Counted from the first letter of the stretch, positions 1 to 7,338 are shown. The stretch is 29,141 nucleotides of DNA from Candidatus Uhrbacteria bacterium (GCA_018701105.1 JABIWD010000019.1:1-29141), one strand, 5' to 3'. Notes: a model not told the origin generated them from the letters alone. Numbers and translations are program-made.

Positions 1-1
1 G

Positions 2-1225
2 ATTCCTGAAGATCAGGATCGTCGATTCTACGAGGAGTGGATTTATGACGTGATGTCGACCGAGGTCGAGTACGCTATTGAGTCACCTCAGACGCTTGAG
101 CATCTTGCCAGCTTCATGTTCGACAAGGTGAAGGGTGAGCTTGTTTGGTCTGCAGAAGACATGGAGGACGCGCAGAAGGACATGCTCGTTTACGTTGCGA
201 TTTACCGAGCGTTGCTCAAGTCAAACCTTGCGACGTTGCGATACCGAGTGTTCACGCTGTACTTCCCAAAGTGGAGCAACGCTGATAGTGCGGCTGTTAG
301 GAGCGTAGCGACGAGGTTGAGCGTTGTTGTGAATGCAGTAGAAGAGCAGATTAAGCATCCTTACGCCGACCAGTTGTATCGTCTTATGCGACGATACGCT
401 TTGGTTTTCTGGACGTTGCATGACATCGCCAAAGAGAAGCCAGATAACTTTTACGAGATTTTGAACGATGACGAGAAGTTGTTGCAGGAGGTGCGGAAGT
501 CGGCTTATGGTCGCTATGATCGCTTTAAACTGCGACTGCGACGTACAGTCGGAAGAGCTGTTCTCTTCTTGTTCTTAACCAAGATGTTGTTGGCGCTTGT
601 TATTGAGGTGCCATACGAGATGTTGATTCTTGGCGAGATCGCTGCGGTACCGCTTGCGATCAACATATTGTTCCACCCGTTGTTCCTTGCGATCATCGGA
701 ATGACAGTGTCGATTCCAAAGAAGAAAAACACTCAGCAGCTATTGGAGTACATCAAGAGTGTGATGAACCCTTCGCAGAAGTCACCACTTGGAATCGTCT
801 TCAAAGTGAGAAAGCCGTGGAGTCAGGGCGTACTTGGAAAGTTTTTCACTGGAATGTACGCGCTAACGTACCTGTTTAGTTACGGAGTGATTGCTTGGGT
901 ACTAACTGGTGTGCTGCACTTCAACCTGGTGTCAACTGGATTGTTCCTATTCTTCTTCTCGATTGTTACTTTCTTCGGGATCAAGATCAGACAGTCAATC
1001 CGAGAGTTACTCGTTATCGACAAGCAGGGAGGAGTATTCGGTACAGTTTTCGACTTCTTCCTATTGCCAGTTGTGCGCGTTGGACGTTGGATTTCGCTTA
1101 GAGCACCACGAGTTAACATTTTCATATTCTTCCTAGACTTTATAGTCGAGGCTCCGTTCAAGCTCGCCATTGAGCTCGCCGAAGCCTGGATAGCATTCAT
1201 GCGCGAACAGAAAGAGGACCTGTAG
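2..1225 (+). CDS. Multi-pass membrane protein of unknown function, 5' end cut by window edge
   Basis: The frame is open from base 2, so the first possible start inside the window (GTG at 50) is probably internal and the gene begins upstream. I do not recognise the family. Counting from GTG 50, the first 165 residues are soluble and charged, with helical character. Then come hydrophobic segments at about 168-195, 197-222, 270-292, 294-313 and 330-345, and an amphipathic hydrophobic C-terminal stretch (about 358-385) ending in a charged tail. Lys/Arg-rich loops between the segments suggest an integral membrane protein with a cytoplasmic N-terminal domain. It lies 17 bases upstream of a secreted glycoside hydrolase gene on the same strand and may be co-transcribed with it. 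No catalytic motif is visible. Confidence 0.8.
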   Translation: MPEDQDRRFYEEWIYDVMSTEVEYAIESPQTLEHLASFMFDKVKGELVWSAEDMEDAQKDMLVYVAIYRALLKSNLATLRYRVFTLYFPKWSNADSAAVRSVATRLSVVVNAVEEQIKHPYADQLYRLMRRYALVFWTLHDIAKEKPDNFYEILNDDEKLLQEVRKSAYGRYDRFKLRLRRTVGRAVLFLFLTKMLLALVIEVPYEMLILGEIAAVPLAINILFHPLFLAIIGMTVSIPKKKNTQQLLEYIKSVMNPSQKSPLGIVFKVRKPWSQGVLGKFFTGMYALTYLFSYGVIAWVLTGVLHFNLVSTGLFLFFFSIVTFFGIKIRQSIRELLVIDKQGGVFGTVFDFFLLPVVRVGRWISLRAPRVNIFIFFLDFIVEAPFKLAIELAEAWIAFMREQKEDL

Positions 1226-1242
1226 CGACAGAAGACTCCGAC

Positions 1243-2241
1243 ATGAAACAAAAAAACAAAAAAACAATTCAGAAAGTTTTGATCGGCGCATTGGTGGCCG
1301 TAGTCCTGGTACTTGTGACCGGGCCTTTTGCGTTTCCGGCTCAGACTGCCGCGGAGGATATTGAATACGGTGCAACGTATTCTGCCATGTATGCGGCCGA
1401 GCTTGGGATCGATCCTTTGGAAGGATTCGAGGCGATGGTCGAGGATCTTGGAGTCACGAAGGTGCGTATTCCAGTATATTGGGACCGACTAGAGGCAGAG
1501 AGGGATGTTTTTGAGTGGGATGAGATTGATGCGATGATGAGTATCGCAGAAGCGAACGAGGTTGATGTTATTTTGGCGATTGGACAGCGTGTTCCGCGTT
1601 GGCCAGAGTGTTTCTTTCCAGATTGGACGTCGAGCCTATCAACAGACGATCTTGCAATAGAGCAGCTCGACATGCTCGAGTCAGTCGTGAATCGATACAA
1701 GGATAGTTCGAGCTTGCTTAGGTGGCAAGTTGAAAACGAGCCTTTCTTGAAATGGTTCGGCGAATGTCCAGACCTCGATCGAGATTTCTTTAAGCGTGAG
1801 CTCGATCTTGTGCGCGATCTCGACTCAGACTCGCCGATCATGACGACGGCAAGTGGAGAGCTGTCTTCATGGATGCCGGAAGCTTATCTTGCAAACGAGA
1901 TGGTGGGAGTTTCTGTGTATCGCACAACGTACACACCGATTATCGGCTACGCTACGTATCCGATCCCAACGTGGGTGTATCGTGCAAAGGCAAAGTTGCT
2001 AGGATCGACGTCAGTAATCGTGTCCGAGCTTCAGGCGGAGCCGTGGTATGCGAGGCCGTTTGACGAGTATACGATTCAAGAGCAGCTCGACATATTTAAC
2101 GCAGACGATCTTGAACGCAATATCAGCTATGCCGAGTCCATTGGGTTCCCCGAAGTTTATGTTTGGGGTGTAGAATGGTGGTATTACATGAAAGCAAACG
2201 ATCAGTCAGAATTGTGGGATGCAGGTAAAAGCATCTTCTAG
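1243..2241 (+). CDS. Secreted or membrane-anchored clan GH-A glycoside hydrolase-like protein
   Basis: The 332-residue protein starts with a Lys-rich stretch and a hydrophobic segment (about 11-34, ending FPAQTAAED), so it is exported or anchored by an uncleaved signal. The rest looks like a (beta/alpha)8 barrel of clan GH-A. The segment VRIPVYWDRLE (about 74-84) fits an early barrel strand, WQVENEP (161-167) supplies the Asn-Glu acid/base pair with E166, and IVSELQAEPW (259-268) carries the likely nucleophile E262. The two glutamates about 96 residues apart on strands 4 and 7 are the clan hallmark. I cannot assign the family (GH5, GH39 or another) or substrate. Its stop is 2 bases before the next gene, a GH1 enzyme, so the pair probably acts on the same class of glycan. 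Confidence 0.85.
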   Translation: MKQKNKKTIQKVLIGALVAVVLVLVTGPFAFPAQTAAEDIEYGATYSAMYAAELGIDPLEGFEAMVEDLGVTKVRIPVYWDRLEAERDVFEWDEIDAMMSIAEANEVDVILAIGQRVPRWPECFFPDWTSSLSTDDLAIEQLDMLESVVNRYKDSSSLLRWQVENEPFLKWFGECPDLDRDFFKRELDLVRDLDSDSPIMTTASGELSSWMPEAYLANEMVGVSVYRTTYTPIIGYATYPIPTWVYRAKAKLLGSTSVIVSELQAEPWYARPFDEYTIQEQLDIFNADDLERNISYAESIGFPEVYVWGVEWWYYMKANDQSELWDAGKSIF

Positions 2242-2243
2242 AT

Positions 2244-3590
2244 ATGGCGAAAAAGAAAAAAACACCTTACGACTCACATCACGAGCCTCGGATATTTCCG
2301 AAAGGTTTTCTTTGGGGTACGGCGACGAGTTCGTATCAAGTTGAAGGAGGGAATAAGAACTCGGATTGGTGGAAGTGGGAGAAGGAAGAGGGAAAGGTCT
2401 CCGATGGGACGAGATCTGGTAATGGCGTGGATCACTATAATAGATACAAAGAAGATTTTGACATCGCGCAAGATCGACTGCACAACAATTCGCATCGACT
2501 ATCTTTAGAATGGAGCAGGCTCGAGCCTAATGAGGGCGAGTGGGATGAGAGAGAGTTCGATCACTATAGAGCGGTGTTGATGGATCTGAAGAAGCGTAAC
2601 ATGACGGTGATGCTTACGATTCACCACTTTACGAATCCTCAGTGGTTGTTTGAGAAAGGGGGATGGGAGAAGCGGTACGTTATTAAGCGATATCTGCGTT
2701 TTGTTGAGAAGGTTACGGCGGAGCTCGGCGAGTACGTGGATTTGTGGTGCACGATCAATGAGCCGATGGTTTATATGTTGCAGGGATACGTCTTTGTTGA
2801 ATGGCCACCGCAGAAGAAGAGCAAGATCGCCGCAGCGCGAGTTCTTTGGAACATGTCCCGAGCTCATCGCGGTGCGTACAAGATCATTCACCGTTGGGCA
2901 AAGCGTAACGATCGTAAGGCGATGGTTGGGATTGCTAACAACGTGTCATCGTATGCCGTTTACAGAAAGCACAGCTTTTTCGATAACATCATGACATCGA
3001 TCATGGACCGGGCTACGAATCATCTTTTCTACATGCTTAGCGGCAGTAAAACACATGACTATCTTGGTCTGAACTATTACTTTCATTTCAGAATTAAGAG
3101 CGCTAGCTCATTTTTAAGGAGCGCATTTGGCAAGCCGGTTGATGAAATGGCAGAGGCTACTTTTGAGTCTTCTGATATTGGCTGGGAGTTGTTCCCTCAT
3201 GGGATCTTTGATATTTGCGTTGATCTTGCGAGCTACAAGAAGCCGATCTATATCACAGAGAATGGTCTCGCTACGAGCAATGACGACAAGCGCATACGGG
3301 TTATCGTTGGATATCTGCTTCAGGTCTTTTATGCGATCGAGTCTGGCGCTGATGTTCGTGGATACTTCCATTGGTCATTACTAGATAACTTTGAGTGGGC
3401 GAAGGGATTCGAACCTACGTTTGGACTTGTAGAGGTTGATCGCGCTACAATGAAGAGAACGCCAAGGCCGAGCTCGGAGGTCTACGGACTTATTGCAAAG
3501 GGCAACAAGATCGAACACGACTTCTTGCAGTTTCTGGGCCATGGAACGACGGGGATATTAGAAGAGTGGAAATCAAAGAACGCAAAATAG
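2244..3590 (+). CDS. Glycoside hydrolase family 1 (beta-glucosidase-like)
   Basis: This 448-residue protein has all GH1 landmarks: FLWGTATSSYQVEG near the N-terminus (22-35), the acid/base motif INEP (E173), the nucleophile motif YITENG (E339), and the sugar-binding block HWSLLDNFEWAKGFEPTFGL (from 386). GH1 enzymes are retaining exo-glycosidases that release glucose, galactose or similar sugars from beta-linked oligosaccharides or glycosides. The length is normal for the family. There is no signal peptide, and the N-terminus is Lys-rich (MAKKKK), so a cytoplasmic location is likely. It starts 2 bases after the exported GH-A hydrolase stop: outside cleavage and inside hydrolysis is a plausible division of labour, though this is inference. 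No Shine-Dalgarno is seen, as in the rest of this operon. Confidence 0.95.
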   Translation: MAKKKKTPYDSHHEPRIFPKGFLWGTATSSYQVEGGNKNSDWWKWEKEEGKVSDGTRSGNGVDHYNRYKEDFDIAQDRLHNNSHRLSLEWSRLEPNEGEWDEREFDHYRAVLMDLKKRNMTVMLTIHHFTNPQWLFEKGGWEKRYVIKRYLRFVEKVTAELGEYVDLWCTINEPMVYMLQGYVFVEWPPQKKSKIAAARVLWNMSRAHRGAYKIIHRWAKRNDRKAMVGIANNVSSYAVYRKHSFFDNIMTSIMDRATNHLFYMLSGSKTHDYLGLNYYFHFRIKSASSFLRSAFGKPVDEMAEATFESSDIGWELFPHGIFDICVDLASYKKPIYITENGLATSNDDKRIRVIVGYLLQVFYAIESGADVRGYFHWSLLDNFEWAKGFEPTFGLVEVDRATMKRTPRPSSEVYGLIAKGNKIEHDFLQFLGHGTTGILEEWKSKNAK

Positions 3591-3593
3591 CAT

Positions 3594-4970
3594 ATGACAT
3601 ACCAATACGACCTACTCGTGATCGGATCCGGATCGTCTGGTTTTTCTGCTGCAAGTGCGGCAAAGGGAACTGGGCGTAAGATTGGAATCGTTGAAGAGGA
3701 GAGTAAGTGGGGTGGGGAGTGTCCAAACTGGGCATGTGTTCCTACCAAGTCTTTGCTTAAAAGCGCGAAGATTTATCGTGATCTAAGACATGTGGCGGCG
3801 CATGGAGTGAATGTTAAAGATGCTTCGATCGACTTTTCCGCAGTGATGATGCGCCGAGCCAAGATCGTGAGTGCGTTGGCAGGGAAGCGTGTTGAGGATC
3901 TTGCAGAGAAACTCGGCATCGCGCGCATCAAAGGACATGCTACATTCTTGGACGAGCATACGATTCAGGTTGGCGATGAGCAGTACACATCCGAGCGATT
4001 TGTGATCGCTACGGGTGCGAAGACATTTGTTCCGCCGATTCCCGGATTGGATAAGGTTGATTGGATAGATTTTAGAAAAGCTGTAGAACTCAACGAGCTA
4101 CCGGCCTCGATGATTATCGTTGGTGGCGGACCTGTTGGGTGTGAGTTTGCGACTGCGTATGCAACATTTGGTACAAAGGTAACGTTGATTCAAGGTGCTC
4201 CTAGGGTACTGCACAGAGAAGAGCCTGAGATGTCTCAAATTGCTCATGATTCGCTTGTAAGGCTTGGTGTGGAGGTTCATGTGGGTGCTGAGGTTGTGGG
4301 CGCATCTGAGGAAGGTGGAAAGAAACAGATTCGCGCACGCGTGGGAAAAGAGATTATAAAAGTCGAGGCTGAGCTCCTTTTGATGGCGACGGGTAAGACA
4401 TCGACAACAGCGGGGCTTGGAACGAAGGCTGCGGGCGTAAAGCTCGATGAGCGTGGAACTATTATCGTGAACTCGGAGTTGCGAACATCAGCAAAGAATA
4501 TTTGGGCTGCGGGTGATGTTAATGGTGGAATGAGATTTACGCATACTGCGCATCACGAGGGATCGATAGCCGGATACAACACGTTTGCAGGCAAGGAAGG
4601 TATGAAGACGGACGAACGAGTTGTGCCTCGCGTTACCTTTGTTGATCCTGAGATCGCTAGCGTTGGACTGACCGAGGAGCAAGCTCGCGAGAAGGTTGGT
4701 AAGATTTTGGTTGGGACATTCCAGTTGCGAGGATTGGGTCGTGCCTTCATTGACGGTGAGAAGTACGGGATGATCAAGATCATCGCAGACGAGAAGACGC
4801 GTAAGATACTCGGCGGACACGTGGCAGGGTCGCGCTCTGGAGAGATGGTGCATGAGATTGCATTGGCTATTTACAGTAAGAACAAGGTCGACGATCTTGC
4901 GAACATGATTCACGCATATCCAACGTACTCAGAGGGAGTGATGGCTGCGGCAAGTATCGCGATTTCATAA
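3594..4970 (+). CDS. FAD-dependent class I pyridine nucleotide-disulfide oxidoreductase (MerA/Lpd superfamily)
   Basis: The 458-residue protein has an N-terminal FAD fold (LLVIGSGSSGFSAA, 7-20), a redox-active disulfide (GGECPNWACVP, C43 and C48), a second dinucleotide fold for NAD(P)H (IIVGGGPVGCEFA, about 173-185), the FAD-binding IWAAGDV segment, and a C-terminal dimerisation domain. The C-terminal active-site motif reads HAYPTYSEG. Dihydrolipoamide dehydrogenases have His immediately before Pro-Thr; here it is Tyr, as in mercuric reductases. The C-terminal vicinal cysteines of MerA are absent, so the true substrate is uncertain. No pyruvate dehydrogenase genes lie nearby. It starts 3 bases after the GH1 gene and is followed 1 base later by the methyltransferase gene. 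Confidence 0.9.
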   Translation: MTYQYDLLVIGSGSSGFSAASAAKGTGRKIGIVEEESKWGGECPNWACVPTKSLLKSAKIYRDLRHVAAHGVNVKDASIDFSAVMMRRAKIVSALAGKRVEDLAEKLGIARIKGHATFLDEHTIQVGDEQYTSERFVIATGAKTFVPPIPGLDKVDWIDFRKAVELNELPASMIIVGGGPVGCEFATAYATFGTKVTLIQGAPRVLHREEPEMSQIAHDSLVRLGVEVHVGAEVVGASEEGGKKQIRARVGKEIIKVEAELLLMATGKTSTTAGLGTKAAGVKLDERGTIIVNSELRTSAKNIWAAGDVNGGMRFTHTAHHEGSIAGYNTFAGKEGMKTDERVVPRVTFVDPEIASVGLTEEQAREKVGKILVGTFQLRGLGRAFIDGEKYGMIKIIADEKTRKILGGHVAGSRSGEMVHEIALAIYSKNKVDDLANMIHAYPTYSEGVMAAASIAIS

Positions 4971-4971
4971 T

Positions 4972-5502
4972 ATGGATGTTTTATACGTGACGTTGATTGC
5001 GTTGTTAATCTTTTTGTTTTTCTTCACAATCATTATCACCGGAGTCGCAATGACGATACTAACTTCGGCGCCATGGGTTCCGACTCCAAAGGGGATATCA
5101 AGAAAGATGTGCGAGCTCGCAGGTTTAAAGAAGGGCGACAAGGTGCTCGACCTTGGTTGCGGCGATGCATCGATCCTGATCGTTGCCGCGAAAGAGTTCG
5201 GAGCAACATGTGTAGGCGTTGAGCTCAACCCTGTGGTCGCAATGATGGCAAGAATCCGAGTCCGCATGAACGGCGTGCAAGATCGCGTCAAGATAATACG
5301 AGCCAACATGTTCGACGTTGAGCTCCCAGACGTTGATGTAGTAATGATGTACCTGTTGCCCAAAGCAACGCATAAGATCGAGAACCGCATTCAGGAGAGG
5401 TACGAGCATCTGACGGTTGTGTCTCATGGGTTTGAACTTGAGCAGAAGGAAAAGGAGTCAGAGAAGATCGGGAAGGCTACGGTGAGGAAGTACAAGTGGT
5501 AA
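4972..5502 (+). CDS. Membrane-anchored class I SAM-dependent methyltransferase, FAM173-like
   Basis: The 176-residue protein has one N-terminal membrane helix (about 3-29) followed by APWVPTPKGISRKMCELAGL and a compact Rossmann methyltransferase. The SAM-binding motif I is VLDLGCGD (58-65). The acidic residue of motif II is in VGVELNP (E84). DVVMMYLLP (122-130) occupies the motif IV position. The combination of a short N-terminal membrane helix, the APxVPTP segment and the YLLP motif matches bacterial relatives of the eukaryotic FAM173 lysine methyltransferases. A protein-lysine substrate is therefore plausible but not shown. It is the last gene of the run; on the plus strand I see no clear terminator before the minus-strand tRNA. 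Confidence 0.85.
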   Translation: MDVLYVTLIALLIFLFFFTIIITGVAMTILTSAPWVPTPKGISRKMCELAGLKKGDKVLDLGCGDASILIVAAKEFGATCVGVELNPVVAMMARIRVRMNGVQDRVKIIRANMFDVELPDVDVVMMYLLPKATHKIENRIQERYEHLTVVSHGFELEQKEKESEKIGKATVRKYKW

Positions 5503-5504
5503 CC

Positions 5505-5526
5505 AAAATCCCTGCTTTCGCAGGGA
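5505..5526 (-). terminator. Intrinsic terminator of the minus-strand tRNA
   Basis: Read on the minus strand, a perfect 7-bp stem (TCCCTGC, loop GAAA, GCAGGGA) is followed by TTTTGG, 18 bases downstream of the tRNA CCA end. There is no T-run on the plus strand, so it serves the tRNA rather than the methyltransferase gene. Confidence 0.7.
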
Positions 5527-5543
5527 CTTGATGGTCTCGAGCA

Positions 5544-5620
5544 TGGTGGACCCGACCGGATTCGAACCGGCATCGTCGGGTGATAATCCTGACATGGTTA
5601 CCAGTTACCAACACGGGCCC
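5544..5620 (-). tRNA. tRNA, anticodon reads UAU (Ile) by position; atypical
   Basis: A 77-nt cloverleaf can be folded with encoded CCA. The acceptor stem is GGGCCCG/CGGGTCC (one G-U), the discriminator is A, and the T-arm is GCCGG-TTCGAAT-CCGGT. The D-loop contains GG and ends in A21, and the 4-nt variable loop ends in a U that can pair with A15. The anticodon stem is TCAGG/CCCGA with an A-C mismatch at 29-41, plus an extra G-C at 26-44. The 7-nt loop ATTATCA puts UAU at 34-36 (plus-strand 5583-5585). Oddities are C37 instead of a purine, U14 instead of A14, and only three good D-stem pairs. G1-G2-G3 and A73 are compatible with tRNA-Ile. A degenerate tRNA-like gene is the alternative. Confidence 0.7.
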
Positions 5621-5636
5621 GGGTCTCGCTCGAGTC

Positions 5637-5672
5637 GAAAAAAACAAAACTCCCTCACTTTCGTGTGGGAGG
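5637..5672 (-). terminator. Terminator-like hairpin upstream of the tRNA
   Basis: On the minus strand, CTCCC-ACAC GAAA GTG-A-GGGAG forms an interrupted 8-bp stem and is followed by TTTTGTTTTTTT, a classic intrinsic terminator. It lies between the minus-strand promoter at 5726-5754 and the tRNA 5' end at 5620, so it would either end a short independent RNA or act as an attenuator for the tRNA. Confidence 0.65.
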
Positions 5673-5719
5673 TTTATTTATCACCCGATGAGCTCGTGAA
5701 GACGAACCATGTCTGGATT
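5637..5719 (-). ncRNA. Candidate short transcript (about 80 nt) upstream of the tRNA
   Basis: The promoter at 5726-5754 and terminator at 5637-5672 define a predicted minus-strand RNA of about 80 nt. Inside it a 9-codon frame (5710 to 5681, MVRLHELIG then TGA) can be read, but no Shine-Dalgarno precedes it. It may be a small RNA, a leader peptide with attenuator, or simply the tRNA leader. There is no similarity to a known RNA that I can name. Confidence 0.35.
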
Positions 5720-5725
5720 GATTCC

Positions 5726-5754
5726 AATCTATCAATAATTTAGTGCGATGTCAA
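5726..5754 (-). promoter_or_regulatory. Sigma-70 type promoter, minus strand
   Basis: On the minus strand TTGACA is followed after exactly 17 bases by TAGATT, itself preceded by TGA (extended -10). The same -35, the same spacing and the same TGATAGATT -10 block occur at the promoter of the minus-strand orphan gene (14249-14277). It would drive the short RNA and possibly the tRNA. Confidence 0.65.
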
Positions 5755-5798
5755 GTTCATGGGAACTGCTCTTACGTATGCAACGTAGCACAGAACAC

Positions 5799-5827
5799 TT
5801 GACAAAGCCCGCTTTTTGCGGTAGTGT
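5799..5827 (+). promoter_or_regulatory. Sigma-70 type promoter of the archaemetzincin-like gene
   Basis: TTGACA (5799-5804), a 17-base spacer, then TAGTGT (5822-5827). The predicted RNA start near 5834 lies downstream of the in-frame ATG at 5824, which rules that start out and supports ATG 5857. Confidence 0.7.
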
Positions 5828-5856
5828 GCTGGGTCTGCCAATCAAAGGGGGAAACC

Positions 5857-6555
5857 ATGGAGAACGCGGTGTGGACGCATGATCGTTGGACTACAACGAT
5901 AGAAGGTTGGGTGCGACGCACGCTCGCTGGTCATTCCGACCGTGCGATCGGCGTAGTGCCTTACTGGATCGAGACGCGTGAGATTCGCGTCATGTGGGAG
6001 GAGGGGATCCTGCCGAGTCTCGCGGCCATGGTGGCCGAGGAGATTCGTGTGTTTGTTAGCGAGCTTGGGCTCGGGGTCGAGTTCGAAGTCATCCTCTACG
6101 GCTCAGGTTGGGAGGAGAGTGACCGGCGCATCGGCGTCAGCGACTACATCCGGCCCGCCACGATCAATGGCGAGTTGGACCACAGGGCGCTGTTTGATCT
6201 GTCGTATGGGGAGACCTATCGCCAGGAACGGCAGCACGCTGATGTGTACATCACGACTCGTCCGTTCGTGGACGATCGGGTTTCCTGGGGAGCTGCGATC
6301 TTTGAGCATGGCTGTATGATGTTGACCCTTTGGGGAAAGCGTCAGCACAGTCGGCAGTTCATTCGTTCCGTCGTGCGCCACGAGATGTGTCACCTTCTGG
6401 GCATGCCCATTCACTGCGACGACATCGGAGTGGAAGGGTGGGCCCACGACACATCGTGCAACATGCACTACGCCCTGCCGTCTTCGAGGCTGTGTGGCAA
6501 GTGTCGTGAGTATCTCGGCCGCTGGTGGCTGGAGATCGATCGACTGTGTTCTTGA
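5857..6555 (+). CDS. Archaemetzincin-like zinc metalloprotease
   Basis: The 232-residue protein has the zinc-protease motif HEMCHLLGMPIHC (H175, E176, H179, G182, H186, C187), then C201-N-M203 and a CGKC pair (C213, C216). This is the order of the archaemetzincin signature: HExxHxxGxxHC, a CxM Met-turn, then CxxC, with one structural zinc held by cysteines. Spacings deviate: there is one extra residue between Gly and the third zinc His, 13 residues between C187 and C201, and 9 between M203 and C213. It is therefore a divergent relative. No signal peptide is seen. ATG 5857 is chosen because AAAGGGGG (5844-5851) precedes it at 5 bases and the promoter excludes the upstream ATG. The gene stands alone, is GC-richer than its neighbours, and ends in its own terminator. 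Confidence 0.85.
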   Translation: MENAVWTHDRWTTTIEGWVRRTLAGHSDRAIGVVPYWIETREIRVMWEEGILPSLAAMVAEEIRVFVSELGLGVEFEVILYGSGWEESDRRIGVSDYIRPATINGELDHRALFDLSYGETYRQERQHADVYITTRPFVDDRVSWGAAIFEHGCMMLTLWGKRQHSRQFIRSVVRHEMCHLLGMPIHCDDIGVEGWAHDTSCNMHYALPSSRLCGKCREYLGRWWLEIDRLCS

Positions 6556-6565
6556 ATTACGTCTT

Positions 6566-6604
6566 ACGCCCCTGGTAGCACTGCTACTGGGGGCGTTTGA
6601 ATTT
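6566..6604 (+). terminator. Intrinsic terminator of the metalloprotease gene
   Basis: ACGCCCC pairs with GGGGCGT around an inner GGTAGCA/CTGCTAC stem, followed by TTTGAATTT. It begins 10 bases after the stop codon. Confidence 0.75.
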
Positions 6605-6653
6605 CTCGACATGATCGACAGACTTTTCCACAGAACCGCCAAAATCCTCGATA

Positions 6654-6662
6654 TGCTATAAT
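6654..6662 (+). promoter_or_regulatory. Extended -10 promoter of the exonuclease gene
   Basis: TGC-TATAAT is a perfect extended -10 element; no good -35 is visible. It overlaps the in-frame ATG at 6661, so that ATG cannot be in the mRNA, and translation should begin at ATG 6685 after a leader of roughly 15-20 nt without Shine-Dalgarno. Confidence 0.6.
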
Positions 6663-6684
6663 GCTCATCGTTCCCCCAAATACT

Positions 6685-7263
6685 ATGTCAAAGGAAATTG
6701 TTTTAGATATTGAGACCCGAAATACCTTCCAGGATGTTGGTGGTTGGAATCATGACAAGCTCAAGATTTCGCTCATCGGTGTGTACTTTTACGAGACAGA
6801 TACATACGAGACATTCCTAGAAGAAGACCTTCCAGGGCTCTGGCCGCGGCTTGAGCATGCTGATCGGATCATTGGGTACAATCAGAAAGGGTTCGACAAT
6901 CCTGTGATGAATAACTATTACGCTGGAGACTTGAATCAGATTCCTCAGTGCGACATTCTCGAGCTGATTCACAAGTCGCTCGGCTATCGAGTTAAACTCG
7001 ACTCTGTTGCAAAGGCGACGCTCGGGAAAGGGAAGATCGGACATGGGCTTCAGGCGGTTGAGTATTGGAAGGAAGGGAAGATAAAGGAGCTCGCTGAGTA
7101 TTGTCTGATGGACGTGAAGGTGACCAAGGAAGTTTACGAGTTTGCAAAGGAGAATGGTTTCGTGAAATTCGAAGACAGACTCGGTAATGTTGTAGAGATT
7201 CCAATAGAGGTTGCACCCGAAATTGAGGTGAAACAATCGATAAATCTAACGATGCCGTTTTAG
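6685..7263 (+). CDS. DEDD-family 3'-5' exonuclease-like protein (RNase H fold, YprB-like)
   Basis: The 192-residue protein has the pattern of DEDD exonucleases: VLDIET (D8, E10) for ExoI, GYNQKGFDNPV (D71) for ExoII, and YCLMDVKVTKEVYEF (D143) for ExoIII, each acid being a likely metal ligand. The CDILELIHKSLG and KLDSVAKATLG segments match the helical part of predicted RNase H-like exonucleases (YprB / RNase_H_2 type). It probably trims DNA or RNA in the cytoplasm; the substrate is unknown. It is a small single-domain member. The start at 6685 is preferred over 6661 because the -10 element covers the latter. It lies between the protease cassette and the nrd promoter and looks monocistronic. 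Confidence 0.8.
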   Translation: MSKEIVLDIETRNTFQDVGGWNHDKLKISLIGVYFYETDTYETFLEEDLPGLWPRLEHADRIIGYNQKGFDNPVMNNYYAGDLNQIPQCDILELIHKSLGYRVKLDSVAKATLGKGKIGHGLQAVEYWKEGKIKELAEYCLMDVKVTKEVYEFAKENGFVKFEDRLGNVVEIPIEVAPEIEVKQSINLTMPF

Positions 7264-7310
7264 GACGAAAGTTATCCCCAAAAAATAAGTTTTGCGACAC
7301 ATGTCGCGAG

Positions 7311-7338
7311 TTCAAAACCCTACATCTTGTGGTATAAT
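7311..7338 (+). promoter_or_regulatory. nrdJ operon promoter
   Basis: TTCAAA (7311-7316), a 16-base spacer, and a perfect TATAAT (7333-7338). The spacer is exactly the first NrdR-like box and the second box lies just downstream of the -10, so a bound repressor would block RNA polymerase. Confidence 0.7.

Noticed and set aside
5528..5743. 71-codon frame containing DPTGFEPASSG
   Set aside because: It is the translation of the antisense of the tRNA T-arm, a known artefact, and it runs across the tRNA and a terminator.
6624..7280. DnaA-box-like sequences TTTTCCACA (6624) and TTATCCCCA (7272), and TTGTCCACA near 21495
   Set aside because: Each has one or more mismatches and they do not cluster; chance matches are expected in 29 kb. 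DnaA control of nrdJ cannot be claimed.
7294..7307. GCGAC-ACAT-GTCGC dyad upstream of the nrd -35
   Set aside because: The 5-bp stem is short and has no T-run, so it is neither a convincing terminator for the exonuclease gene nor a clear operator.
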